A DNA stretch of 64,000 nucleotides from Saccharopolyspora_C sp047200635 (lineage in GTDB: Bacteria; Actinomycetota; Actinomycetes; Mycobacteriales; Pseudonocardiaceae), in the NCBI RefSeq assembly GCF_047200635.1, contig NZ_JBJZOI010000015.1, positions 1-64,000 of the forward strand, in the 5' to 3' direction. Positions 51,818-60,337 of the stretch are shown here, piece after piece. Within the stretch, counting starts at the first letter, position 1, and every line of letters starts with the position of its first letter. Both the position numbers and the translations under genes were made by a program. The notes beneath the pieces were generated by a model. It did no database searches and was not told where the DNA came from. It saw only the letters and a list, made by a program, of their open reading frames with translations.

Positions 51818-52018
51818 TCAGGCGGCTGCTTCGAGGAAGCGGCCCGCGACCAGCCCCGGCTCCTCGTCGCCGTCGAACCGGACCCACAGCACTGGGCCGT
51901 CGAAGACCTCGGGAAGACCCGACGCCGTCTCCACCACCGTGCCGACCTGATCGCGGAACCGGCCGAACGAGGCACGCACCCGGGTGCCAGGCTCCAGCGG
52001 ACTCGATGACTGCTCCAT
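51818..52018 (-). CDS. Small conserved protein, KOW-like beta barrel
   Basis: A 66-residue protein from ATG 52018 with PGTRVRASFGRFRDQVGTVV and PEVFDGPVLWVRFDGDEEPG, a short strand pattern like a small beta barrel. No clear ribosome site; it may be leaderless. Function unknown. It converges with the MetE-like gene. Confidence 0.6.
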   Translation of the reverse strand: MEQSSSPLEPGTRVRASFGRFRDQVGTVVETASGLPEVFDGPVLWVRFDGDEEPGLVAGRFLEAAA

Positions 52019-52203
52019 GGGGGTGGACGTTACGTGCCTCCGGAGCGGAACGGAAAACCGCGTCCGAGTGACGTGGCGGTGAAGACCGTGACCTGCGGTA
52101 TCGGATCCGGCGGCGGGACCGGAACCGGCCCACGGGCCCGTTCCAGGTGATTGACGTCACTGTTGTCGCAGGTAGAAGCGTTGCGAACGGGAAGGAGCCG
52201 CGG

Positions 52204-52824
52204 GTGCGCACCATCCGGCGATCAGGGGAGTTCGAGCTGGAGATCAAGCGGTCCCGGTTCCTGTGCGCGCTGTCCCGCGCCGACTCGGAGGAGGGGGCCC
52301 GGGAGTTCATCGCGCAGCGGCGGCGGCTGCACCACGACGCGCGGCACCACTGCTCGGCCTACGTGCTCGACGCCGACGGCCGCACCCAGCGCTCCAACGA
52401 CGACGGGGAGCCCGCGGGCACCGCCGGGGCGCCGATGCTGGAGGTGCTGCGGCACCACGAGATCACCGGCGCGGTCGCGGTCGTCTCCCGCTACTTCGGC
52501 GGCACGCTGCTCGGCGCGGGTGGCCTGGTCCGGGCCTACGGCGGCGCGGTCTCGGCGGCCCTGGAGCACGTGGGGCTCGCGGAGCTGCGGCCGATGCGCC
52601 TGGTGTCGACCACGGCGGAGCACTCGCTGGCGGGCAGGCTGGAGAACGACCTGCGGTCGCAGGGCTTCTCGGTGTCCGATGTGGACTACGGGGAGCGGGT
52701 CCGGTTCGTGCTGCGGATCCCGGAGGCCGAGGTCGGCGCGTTCGAGCGGTGGCTGGCCGAGACCACCGGCGGCGCGGCGGAGCCCGTGCGCGGGGAGCTG
52801 GTGCACGCCGAGGTCCCGCTCTGA
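52204..52824 (+). CDS. YigZ/IMPACT family protein
   Basis: A 206-residue protein from GTG 52204 with AAGGAG seven bases upstream; the longer frame from 52147 has no ribosome site. The UPF0029 signature SNDDGEPAGTAGAPMLEVLR (about 79-98) and YFGGTLLGAGGLVRAYG (about 115-131) are clear, and the C-terminal DUF1949-like ferredoxin fold is intact. Function in bacteria is not settled; the family is linked to translation control in eukaryotes. It converges with a TetR gene with a 1-bp gap. Confidence 0.9.
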   Translation: MRTIRRSGEFELEIKRSRFLCALSRADSEEGAREFIAQRRRLHHDARHHCSAYVLDADGRTQRSNDDGEPAGTAGAPMLEVLRHHEITGAVAVVSRYFGGTLLGAGGLVRAYGGAVSAALEHVGLAELRPMRLVSTTAEHSLAGRLENDLRSQGFSVSDVDYGERVRFVLRIPEAEVGAFERWLAETTGGAAEPVRGELVHAEVPL

Positions 52825-52825
52825 C

Positions 52826-53425
52826 TCACGACTCGAACAGCCGGTCCAGCGCGTAGTCGAGCAGCTCCACCGAGCCCTCGGGCGAGTGGTGTCCGAGCAG
52901 CAGCCCGACGGAGAGGCCGTCGGGCACGGCGAGCAGGATCCGGGCCTCCTTCGCCAGGTCCCGGTCCGGCCCGATCTCCCCGCTCCGCTGGGCGGCGCCG
53001 AGCAGCTCGACGATCCACTCCTCCAGCTGCGGCCACCACCGGCGGTACAGCGCGGCGAGGTCGGGTTCGGCCAGCGCGCGCAGGAAGAACGCGACCGAGA
53101 CCAGGTACTCCTCCCGGCTCTCCGGGGACAGCGCGAGCATCTCCACCAGGACCGCCCGCACCGCGGTGCGGGCGGATCCGCCGCCGGGGTCGGCATCGAG
53201 GCGGGCGCGCACGCGGGCGGCGGCGCGGTCGTTCACGTGCTGGACCGCGAAGTGCAGCATCTGCTCCTTGCCGCGGAAGTAGTGCTGCACGGAGCCCATC
53301 GAGATCCCGGCCTCGGCGGCGACGTCGCGCAGGGTGACCGCCTCCACGCCGCCGCTGCCCGCCAGCCGCAGCAGCGCCTCGGCGATCTGCCTGCGCCGCT
53401 GCTCGTGGTCGACCTGCTTGGGCAC
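52826..53425 (-). CDS. TetR family regulator (BetI-like)
   Basis: A 199-residue repressor from GTG 53425. The helix-turn-helix is at about 10-55 (VTLRDVAAEAGISMGSVQHY). The C-terminal ligand domain resembles the BetI group (EYLVSVAFFLRALAEPDLAA). It is divergent from the DUF418 gene across a gap with a duplicated operator-like site, so it probably represses that gene and itself. Confidence 0.87.
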   Translation of the reverse strand: MPKQVDHEQRRRQIAEALLRLAGSGGVEAVTLRDVAAEAGISMGSVQHYFRGKEQMLHFAVQHVNDRAAARVRARLDADPGGGSARTAVRAVLVEMLALSPESREEYLVSVAFFLRALAEPDLAALYRRWWPQLEEWIVELLGAAQRSGEIGPDRDLAKEARILLAVPDGLSVGLLLGHHSPEGSVELLDYALDRLFES

Positions 53426-53442
53426 GCCTCACCCCTCTTTTT

Positions 53443-53502
53443 CATGCAGCTGCATTGCAACAGCCCCGGGCAACTGTTTATCGTGCATCTGCATTGTAAA
53501 AG
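53443..53502. promoter_or_regulatory. Two copies of a 21-bp operator-like motif
   Basis: ATGCAGCTGCATTGCAA-like sequence occurs at about 53443 and, slightly degraded (GTGCATCTGCATTGTAA), at about 53482, 39 bp apart and on the same strand. The first contains a perfect 12-bp palindrome, ATGCAGCTGCAT (53444-53455). They fill the divergent promoter between the TetR and DUF418 genes. Confidence 0.7.
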
Positions 53503-53522
53503 CTCTGCCCTGGGGGAACAGC

Positions 53523-54650
53523 ATGGCGACCACACCGCTCGCGCCGGCGGGCCACCGGATCGACACCCTCGACGTGGTGCGCGGGGTCGCCGTCCTCGGC
53601 ACCTTCGGCTCCAACGTCTGGATCTTCAGCGATCCCGCCGGCCCGACCGGGGCGCTCGGGGGCGACGGTCCCGTCGGCTCGCTGCTGCTGTTCCTGGCGA
53701 ACGGGAAGTTCCTGGCGCTGCTCACCCTCGTGTTCGGCGTGGGACTGGAGTTGCAGCACCGCTCCGCGCTGCGCCGGGGGCGGCGCTGGCCGGGTTGGTA
53801 CCTGTGGCGCTCCGCGCTGCTGCTGGTCGAGGGGCTGCTGCACTACGTGCTGATCTTCGAGTTCGACGTCCTGATGAGCTACGCGGTGACCGCCGTGATC
53901 GTCGCCCACCTCGTCGGGCGCGACGATCGCGCGGTGCGCGCGTGGATCGCGGGCTGCGCCGCCGCGCACCTGCTGCTCGTGGGGCTGGGCACCGCGCTGC
54001 TGCTGAGCTCGGGAGCCTCGCCGACCGGCCCCGGCTCGGCGCTGTTCACCGACGGCGGGTACCTGGAGCAGGTCGGCGCGCGCCTGCACGGCTTCGCGGA
54101 GTACCGGCTGGAGGTCGTGTTCATCATCCCGATGTCGATCGCGATGTTCCTGGTCGGCTCGCGGCTGCGCCGCGCGGGCGCCTTCGACGCCGACGCGCGC
54201 GGGCAGCGGCTGCGGAACCGGCTGATGGCGGGCGGATTCGGCGTCGCGCTGCCGCTGAACCTGCTCAGCGCCCTCTCCGGGCCGCAGTGGTTCCTGGTGG
54301 ACCGCTACGCGCTGCCGCCGTTCGTCGGACTCGGGCTGCTCGGGCTGATCTGCACGATCGTGGTGCGCCGCCCCTCGGGCGGACGGGTGCAGGCCGGGCT
54401 CACGGCCGTCGGGCGCACCGCGCTGTCCTGCTACGTCGGGCAGAACCTGCTCGGCGCGGTGCTCTGCTACGGCTGGGGGTTCGGGCTGGCCGCGCTGCTC
54501 GACGAGCACCGGCCGTGGTGGCCGGTCGGGCTGTGGGCGGCCGTGTCGGGTGCGCTGGTGCTGGGCTCGACGTGGTGGCTGCGCCGCTTCGACCGGGGGC
54601 CGCTGGAGCTGGTCTGGCACCGGGCCCACCTCGCCCCGCAGCGGTCCTGA
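53523..54650 (+). CDS. DUF418 family membrane protein
   Basis: A 375-residue protein with about 8-10 membrane helices. The N-terminal HRIDTLDVVRGVAVLGTFG and the C-terminal DUF418 region with ALSCYVGQNLLGAVLCYGWGFG match the YeiB/DUF418 group. The helical pattern suggests a transport- or lipid-related role, but none has been defined. It is under likely control of the divergent TetR protein. Its stop is 3 bp from that of the convergent PAP2-like gene. Confidence 0.85.
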   Translation: MATTPLAPAGHRIDTLDVVRGVAVLGTFGSNVWIFSDPAGPTGALGGDGPVGSLLLFLANGKFLALLTLVFGVGLELQHRSALRRGRRWPGWYLWRSALLLVEGLLHYVLIFEFDVLMSYAVTAVIVAHLVGRDDRAVRAWIAGCAAAHLLLVGLGTALLLSSGASPTGPGSALFTDGGYLEQVGARLHGFAEYRLEVVFIIPMSIAMFLVGSRLRRAGAFDADARGQRLRNRLMAGGFGVALPLNLLSALSGPQWFLVDRYALPPFVGLGLLGLICTIVVRRPSGGRVQAGLTAVGRTALSCYVGQNLLGAVLCYGWGFGLAALLDEHRPWWPVGLWAAVSGALVLGSTWWLRRFDRGPLELVWHRAHLAPQRS

Positions 54651-54653
54651 CGA

Positions 54654-55277
54654 TCACACCACCAGCAGGTAGCCGGCCCCACCCGCGATCACGCCCACGA
54701 ACGCCCCCACCAGGGCCTGCGCCGGGGTGTGGTCGCCGAGGCGCACCCGGGACCACCCCACGGCCAGCGTCGGCAGCCACAGCAGCAGCAGCCACGCCGA
54801 GTACACCACCGCCAGGATCGCCACCGCGCCCGCCGCGACGGCGGTGTGCACCGAGACCTTCCACCACACGGTGATGAGGCCGACCACGAGCAGCGCGGAG
54901 AGCATCGCGACGTCCAGCGCCAGCACGAGCCGGGGCGCTCCGGCCCTCGCCAGCACCACCACGCCCAGCGCGCTGAGCACGATCAGCAGCGCGAACGGGA
55001 TCAACCGGCCCTCCCGATTGCGCACGTGGTGGCCGTCCCACCAGCCCATCCGGGCTCCCGCCACGATGCCGGCCATCGGCAGCACGCTGCTGGTCAGCGC
55101 CACCAGCACCCCCCAACCCAGCGCGCTCCCCGGGGAGCGCGTCGCGCTCCAGGCCACCGCGATCGGCAGCAGCAGCACGATCACCGCGGGCGAGCACACC
55201 TCGGTGAGGACCCGGGCGACCCGATCCGCGGTCCGCGTTCCGGGCTCCGCGCCCGTCCTGGTGTCGACGTCGGCCAC
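54654..55277 (-). CDS. PAP2-like membrane protein with altered catalytic motif
   Basis: A 207-residue protein with six likely membrane helices. The second and third PAP2 motifs can be seen as WWKVSVHTAV (canonical SGH replaced by SVH) and GWSRVRLGDHTPAQ (canonical SR-12-H pattern kept), while the first KxxxxxxRP motif is changed to NREGRLIPF. It is a phosphatidate-phosphatase-related protein of uncertain activity. ATG start 55277. It lies on the same strand as the upstream XRE gene start but is read separately. Confidence 0.7.
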   Translation of the reverse strand: MADVDTRTGAEPGTRTADRVARVLTEVCSPAVIVLLLPIAVAWSATRSPGSALGWGVLVALTSSVLPMAGIVAGARMGWWDGHHVRNREGRLIPFALLIVLSALGVVVLARAGAPRLVLALDVAMLSALLVVGLITVWWKVSVHTAVAAGAVAILAVVYSAWLLLLWLPTLAVGWSRVRLGDHTPAQALVGAFVGVIAGGAGYLLVV

Positions 55278-55354
55278 TGCGACTCCCCCTCGGCTCCCCG
55301 CCGGACCGGCCCGGCAACACCATGATCACCCGAGGAGGGGGCGGCGGCGACCGC

Positions 55355-56209
55355 TCACCGGACGGCGCGCAGGTGCGGCCGCGCCCCGGGCTCCGGACGC
55401 GGGTCCGCAGGCAGCAGCGCCGCGAGCTTCGCCGCCGAGGCGGAACCGGGCTCGGCGGTCACCAGCACCACCCGGTGATCGTGCCCGGCCGTCCGCAGCT
55501 CCTGGAGGTCGACCTCCACCAGACCCAGCTCCGGGTGCCGGAGCCGCTTGTGCACCACGCTCGCGGGGCCGAGCTCCTGCTCTCGCCAGTGCGCCGCGAA
55601 CTCCGCGCTGTGCGCGGCCAGGTCCCGCACCAGCTCGCGCAGCCGCTCGTCCGCTGGATGGCGCCCCACCGCCTGCCGCAGCTCCGAGGCGACGTGCCGG
55701 GTGAACCCGTCCCCGGTCGATTCGCAGCACAGCGGTCCGCCGCTCATCGACAACCGGAGGATGTTGCGCTCGGAGGGGGGCAGCGCGGCGAAGTCCAGCA
55801 GCAGCGCGGCGGCGGCCGGGTTCCAGGCGAGCACGTCGTGCCGGGCGTTGAGCACGTAGGCGGGCACCGGCCCGATCCGCTCCAGCAGCAGCCGCACCGG
55901 TTCCGGCACCTCGTCCGAGGGCGCGGGGCCGCTCGGGGCGTGCTCGGCGAGCCGGGACAGGTGTTCGCGCTCCGCCGCGGACAACCCGAGCGCGGTCGCC
56001 AGCGCGTCCACCACCTGCGGCGACGGGTGCGGGCCGCGGGCCTGCTCCAGCCGCTCGTAGTAGTTCACCGACACCCCGGCCAGCGCCGCGACCTCCTCGC
56101 GCCGCAGCCCGGGGGTGCGGCGGTGGCGGCCGCTGGGCAGGCCCGCCGCCGCAGGGGTGCGCAGCTCGCGCCTGCTGCGCAGGAAGTCGCCGAGATCCCG
56201 CTTGGTCAC
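55355..56209 (-). CDS. XRE family regulator with MmyB-like ligand domain
   Basis: A 284-residue regulator from GTG 56209. The N-terminal helix-turn-helix (about 29-70) includes TPGLRREEVAALAGVSVNYY. The C-terminal ligand domain (about 110-270) with AYVLNARHDVLAWNPAAAAL is the MmyB-like fold that binds fatty acids or similar. It is divergent from the SnoaL-NmrA pair across a 130-bp gap and probably controls it. The frame upstream of 56209 is non-coding. Confidence 0.87.
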   Translation of the reverse strand: MTKRDLGDFLRSRRELRTPAAAGLPSGRHRRTPGLRREEVAALAGVSVNYYERLEQARGPHPSPQVVDALATALGLSAAEREHLSRLAEHAPSGPAPSDEVPEPVRLLLERIGPVPAYVLNARHDVLAWNPAAAALLLDFAALPPSERNILRLSMSGGPLCCESTGDGFTRHVASELRQAVGRHPADERLRELVRDLAAHSAEFAAHWREQELGPASVVHKRLRHPELGLVEVDLQELRTAGHDHRVVLVTAEPGSASAAKLAALLPADPRPEPGARPHLRAVR

Positions 56210-56339
56210 CCGCCCAGCCTGGCACGCCCCGGGCGCGCCCTCCACGGACCGCTGGTCCGGGGATGAGCCGGACCTGCCCGCGCCGCGCCGTCCGGCCGAC
56301 CGTAGTGAGCAGCGAGCACCCGACCGAAGGAGAGCTCCG

Positions 56340-56780
56340 TTGTCCACCCCGACCGCACCGGCCGACGTGATCGACCGGTTCACCGCCCTGCTGCTGGCCA
56401 AGGACATGGCCGGCGCGATCGACCTGCTGGCCCCCGACGTCGTGTTCGAGGCCCCGTTCGCCGCGGGCACCCCCGCCCGCGTGGACGGGCGGGAGGGGAT
56501 GCGCGAGTACCTCGCCGACTACCCCGACCGCGTCGACATCACCGGCTTCCCCGCCTACGCCGTGCACCGGACCGCCGATCCGGCGACGGTGATCGCCGAG
56601 TTCACCGCCGAAGGCCGGACCGTGCGCACCGGCGAGCCCTACGTCATGCCCTACATCGCGGTGCTGACCGTGCGCGACGGGTTGATCGCGCACTACCGGG
56701 ACTACTGGAGCCCGGTGCTGGCGGCGAAGGCCGCCGGGGAGCTGGCCGTCCTCGTCGAGCACCTGGGGGAGGACTCGTGA
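56340..56780 (+). CDS. SnoaL-like/NTF2 family protein
   Basis: A 146-residue NTF2-like alpha+beta barrel. Start is TTG 56340, with GAAGGAGAG at good spacing. Core segments FTALLLAKDMAGAIDLLAPD, FEAPFAAGTPARVDG and MPYIAVLTVRDGLIAHYRDYW match small ketosteroid-isomerase or SnoaL-type proteins. Its stop overlaps the start of the NmrA gene (GTGA), so the two are translationally coupled and likely act together. Confidence 0.82.
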   Translation: MSTPTAPADVIDRFTALLLAKDMAGAIDLLAPDVVFEAPFAAGTPARVDGREGMREYLADYPDRVDITGFPAYAVHRTADPATVIAEFTAEGRTVRTGEPYVMPYIAVLTVRDGLIAHYRDYWSPVLAAKAAGELAVLVEHLGEDS

Positions 56781-57577
56781 GCGTGCTGCTGCTCGGGGGG
56801 ACCGGCACCACCGGCCGCCCGTTGTCCCGCCTGCTGCCCGAGGCCCGGGTCGCCTCCCGCCAGCCCGGTCCCGGGCGGGTCCGGTTCGACTGGGCGGACC
56901 CGGCGACCTTCCGGCCCGCCTTGGCGGGCGTGCGGGCGGTGTACCTGGTGCCGCCGCCGGCCGACCTGGAGCCGATGCGGCTGGCCGCGCCGTTCTTCGA
57001 GGAGGCCACCGCCGCCGGGGTGCGGCGGGTGGTGCTGCTCGGCGCCCTCTCCGCGTTCGACGCGGCGCCCGGGGTGGACGAGCTGTTCCGGGCCGTGCGC
57101 GAGATGCCGGAATCGGCGGTGCTGCGCCCCTCCGGGTTCATGCAGAACCTGCTCGGCGAGCACCCGCTGGCGGCGGGCCTGCGGGAGCGCGGCGAGCTGG
57201 TCGGCGCCACCGGTGACGGCAAGGTCGGCTGGATCGACGCGGAGGACATCGCGGCCGTGGCCGCACGGCTGCTCACCGGCCCCGCGCCAGCGGGCGAGCA
57301 CCTGTTGACCGGGCCGGGCGCGCTGTCCTACGGGGAGGTCGCCGAGCTCATCACCGGGCTGACCGGGCGCCCGGTGCGGCACCGGCCGGTGAGCGTGGCG
57401 GAGCAGGCCGCGATGTTCGGGGCGACCGGGCTGCCGCCGGCCTTCGCGGGGCGGCTCGCGGAGATCTACGGCGCCATCGCGGACGGCGCGGAGGACCTGG
57501 TGACCGGCGCGGTCGAGGAGATCACCGGACGTCCGCCGCGCTCGCTTCGGGAGTTCGTCCGCGCGCACCTGGCCTGA
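56777..57577 (+). CDS. NmrA-like NAD(P)-binding protein
   Basis: A 266-residue SDR-related protein from GTG 56777 with the Rossmann motif LLLGGTGTTGRPLSRLL at the N-terminus, LVPPPADLEPMRL and the RPSGFMQNLL segment of NmrA/azoreductase-like proteins. The usual catalytic Tyr-x-x-x-Lys is not obvious, so it may be a sensor or a reductase of quinone-like compounds. It is followed by a long perfect terminator. Confidence 0.82.
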   Translation: MSVLLLGGTGTTGRPLSRLLPEARVASRQPGPGRVRFDWADPATFRPALAGVRAVYLVPPPADLEPMRLAAPFFEEATAAGVRRVVLLGALSAFDAAPGVDELFRAVREMPESAVLRPSGFMQNLLGEHPLAAGLRERGELVGATGDGKVGWIDAEDIAAVAARLLTGPAPAGEHLLTGPGALSYGEVAELITGLTGRPVRHRPVSVAEQAAMFGATGLPPAFAGRLAEIYGAIADGAEDLVTGAVEEITGRPPRSLREFVRAHLA

Positions 57578-57619
57578 GCCGGTTGGCGGCCGCTGTCCGG
57601 CGGTCGCCGCCCCGCAGCG

Positions 57620-57656
57620 GGAAATGGAGAGGAATGCGCCATTCCTCTCCATTTCC
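57620..57656 (+). terminator. Long AT-rich hairpin terminator after NmrA gene
   Basis: A perfect 17-bp stem with a 3-base loop (57620-57636 with 57640-57656), starting 43 bases past the NmrA stop codon. The stem is unusually AT-rich for this genome. Confidence 0.85.
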
Positions 57657-57829
57657 TAGTCCGAAAGAGTGACTTCTCAGCGGAATGCCCCATCGCACTC
57701 CGCGGATTCGTGAAGATCTGCGCCGAATCGAAACCCGCGGGGGTGACGGACTTCCGCCGGATCGCACCGATCACCCGGCCAGCGGTGAGCGGTTCCGGCC
57801 CCGGAACGGGAGTCGCCCGGCGACCGCCA

Positions 57830-58603
57830 GTGCACCGCGCTCCGGCCGAATTCGAGAGCGACCGCACGGTCACCGAACCTCGCGCCGATCGAGGAGGAGC
57901 GGTCATCGCGGAAGCATTCCAGGCGCCCTGGCCGGAGTTCAGCCTGCTCGCCCGGCTGCGCCGGGAGACCCGGCAGGCGCTGCTCGAGCTGGGCTCCGAA
58001 GTGATCTTCGAGGTGGAGCAGCCGATCCTGCGCCAGGGGGATGACAGCACGCACGTCGTGCTGCTCCTGAGCGGGTCGGCGAAGGTGCAGGCGCTGTCGG
58101 AGTCGGGAGCGGCGACGCTGCTGGGCATCCGGTTCGGCGGCGACCTCGTCGGTGAGATGGCGGCCCTGGAGCGGCGGACCAGGTCCGCGACGATCACGGC
58201 GGGCACGCTGACCCGGGCACGACTGATCAAGTCCGCGGACTTCCACCGCTTCCTGCGCGAGCGCTCGGACGCGGCGATCGCGATGATCCTGATGGTGAAC
58301 GCCCGGCTGCGCTGGGCGAACCGGCGCCGGATCGACAACGCGAACCTGTCGGCGACTCAGCGGGTGCCCCGGGTGCTGCTGGAGGTCGTCGACACCTACG
58401 GCGAGCGGGATCCCGACGGCTGCTGGCGGATCGGGCCGGCGCTCAAGCACGACGAGCTCGCGACGCTGGCCGGGGTGCGGCTGCGCACCGTCGAGAAGGC
58501 GCTCAGCGAACTCGACAAGCAGGGGGTCGTGCAGCGGCAGTACCGGCGGATCGTGGTGCGGGATCTGCCGAAGCTGCGAGAAATCGCAGATTATTCCTCC
58601 TGA
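57830..58603 (+). CDS. Crp/Fnr family transcriptional regulator
   Basis: A regulator with a cyclic-nucleotide-binding barrel (ILRQGDDSTHVVLLLSGSAK, then GGDLVGEMAAL as the phosphate-cassette region) and a C-terminal winged helix (LKHDELATLAGVRLRTVEKA). Start is uncertain. GTG 57830 gives 257 residues; other in-frame GTGs lie at 57710 and 57785. The only strong ribosome site (AGGAGGAG, 57892-57899) is placed for an ATC at 57905, which would give 232 residues and a tidy family-like N-terminus. No regulated neighbour is obvious. Confidence 0.85.
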   Translation: MHRAPAEFESDRTVTEPRADRGGAVIAEAFQAPWPEFSLLARLRRETRQALLELGSEVIFEVEQPILRQGDDSTHVVLLLSGSAKVQALSESGAATLLGIRFGGDLVGEMAALERRTRSATITAGTLTRARLIKSADFHRFLRERSDAAIAMILMVNARLRWANRRRIDNANLSATQRVPRVLLEVVDTYGERDPDGCWRIGPALKHDELATLAGVRLRTVEKALSELDKQGVVQRQYRRIVVRDLPKLREIADYSS

Positions 58604-58756
58604 ACCCGCACGCGCGCGTTTTCTCTTCCCGCTTTTCTCGGCAGAGTGAGACTCGCACGACGACGGGTGTTCGCGACTCGCACCGAACGGGGCGGTGCGA
58701 TCCGGACTTCCGCGTGAGGGGTTCCCATCCGCGGTGATGCGCGAATTCCCGGAATC

Positions 58757-58827
58757 GTCACCGCGCCGGGGGCCGCGGTGACCCGCGCGTTGCCCGAGTC
58801 GAATCGGGGTCGGCTCGGGCAACGCGC
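58757..58827. terminator. Tandem hairpins between Crp and VOC genes
   Basis: GTCACCGCG/CGCGGTGAC (58757-58765 with 58774-58782) and a perfect 14-bp stem (58785-58798 with 58814-58827) stand side by side in the 363-bp gap between convergent genes. No gene is seen in 58604-58966. Confidence 0.7.
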
Positions 58828-58966
58828 CCTCCGGGCAGCGGCGGCAACGCGCGCACGCCGCCCGGTCGCGGAAGCAACCACCTCTGTCGTGCCGTCGCCG
58901 CGGCCCCGATCCCTAAACTCCGGCGTCCTCGCCCGCGGTGTTCGCGGGCAGCGGGGCCGGGCTCCG

Positions 58967-59398
58967 TCAGGCGGTGAAGTCGGGAAGGGTGAGCGTGCCG
59001 TCCGCGGCGAGGGTGAAACCGGGGTTGTGGGCGATCTCCCAGGGATGGCCGTCGGGGTCGGTGAACACGCCCGCGTAGCCGCCGTAGAAGGTCTCCCCGG
59101 CGGGTTTGGTGATCGTCGCCCCGGCCCGGGCCGCCGCCGCGATGAGCTCGTCGACCTCCGCGCGGGAGCGGACGTTGTGCGCGAGGCAGACACCGCCGAA
59201 CGCATCGGCACGCCCGGCCGGGAGGCCGCAGTCCGCGGCGAGCTCCTCGCGGCCCCAGAGGACGAACGCGCTGCCACCGGCCTGGAAGAACACCGTCCGC
59301 TCGAGCTCTTGGCCGCGCCAGCCGAGGCTCTCGTAGAACTCCTTCGCCCGGCCGAGGTCCGCGACGCCGAGGGTGATCAGGCTGATCCGCTGCTCCAT
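58967..59398 (-). CDS. VOC family protein
   Basis: A 143-residue glyoxalase-fold protein from ATG 59398. It begins QRISLITLGVADLGRAKEFY, has DAFGGVCLAHNVRSRAEVDE and ends with GVFTDPDGHPWEIAHNPG, the usual VOC metal-binding strand ends. Substrate is unknown. The upstream part of the longer frame is non-coding. Confidence 0.85.
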   Translation of the reverse strand: MEQRISLITLGVADLGRAKEFYESLGWRGQELERTVFFQAGGSAFVLWGREELAADCGLPAGRADAFGGVCLAHNVRSRAEVDELIAAAARAGATITKPAGETFYGGYAGVFTDPDGHPWEIAHNPGFTLAADGTLTLPDFTA

Positions 59399-59522
59399 CG
59401 GCGGAGGATAACCAGCGGCACCGGCGCGGAGCGGCCGCGACGAGCGGACGTTCCCCCGGGTGGCGGAGCGAACTGGCTCCACACCACCCGGAACACCCAC
59501 GACCGTGGCATGATCATTCCGC

Positions 59523-60089
59523 ATGGGTGAGCAGAAGGAACGGATGCTGCGCGGCGAGTGGTACCTCGACGAACCCGATTTGGCCGCGGATCGCCGCCGC
59601 TGCCAGCGCTCCCTCGACCTGTTCAACGCGACGGCCGCCGACGACGACGCGGAGCGGGCGGAGATCCTCCGCGACCTGCTCGGCGACTTCGGCCCCGGTG
59701 CCTCGGTCCTGCCCCGCTTCCAGTGCAGCTACGGCCACCTCACCCGCATCGGCGCCCGCAGCTTCGTCAACCACGACGCGCTGTTCATGGACGACGCCCC
59801 GATCACGATCGGCGAGGACGTGCGGATCGGCCCCCGCGCGCAGCTGCTCACCGCCCTGCACCCGCTCGACGATCACGAACTCCGCCGCGCGGGCTGGGAG
59901 CGCCCGGCCCCGATCACGATCGGCGACAACACCTGGCTCGGCGGTGGCGTGATCGTCTGCCCGGGGATCACCATCGGCGAGAACACCGTGATCGGCGCGG
60001 GCAGCGTCGTCACCCGCGACGTCCCGCCCCAGATCTTCGCCGCCGGAAACCCGGCCCGGACCGTCCGAGCACTCCGACCACCTCGATGA
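59523..60089 (+). CDS. Sugar O-acetyltransferase (maltose/galactoside acetyltransferase family)
   Basis: A 188-residue left-handed beta-helix acetyltransferase. It begins with the MAC-domain QKERMLRGEWYLDEPDL, followed by hexapeptide repeats APITIGEDVRIGPRAQLLT and TWLGGGVIVCPGITIGENTV and the family ending GAGSVVTRDVPPQIFAAGNPA. The catalytic His lies in the ALHPLDD loop. It likely acetylates a sugar from acetyl-CoA. Confidence 0.92.
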   Translation: MGEQKERMLRGEWYLDEPDLAADRRRCQRSLDLFNATAADDDAERAEILRDLLGDFGPGASVLPRFQCSYGHLTRIGARSFVNHDALFMDDAPITIGEDVRIGPRAQLLTALHPLDDHELRRAGWERPAPITIGDNTWLGGGVIVCPGITIGENTVIGAGSVVTRDVPPQIFAAGNPARTVRALRPPR

Positions 60090-60337
60090 TCGATCGTCAC
60101 CAGCCGCCACCGCGCGGGCGAGCCCCTGCCTCGGAGAGCGGCCAAGCGAGCGGCCCACCGCGCGACACGGCGGACGTGCGCGAGCAAGCGCCGACGACAA
60201 CACCAACTTGAAGAGCGCACGACAAGCGCACGAAAGTTTCCCACCGAGCCGTGCGATCGTGCGGTCATCCGTCCCACGATGCTCGCCAGCACGTCCGGCC
60301 CGGCGAGTTGCGCCGGACCGGACCTGCAGGCAACTGG
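60090..60337. other. Intergenic region
   Basis: 248 bases between convergent genes with no gene or strong hairpin seen. Confidence 0.4.
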
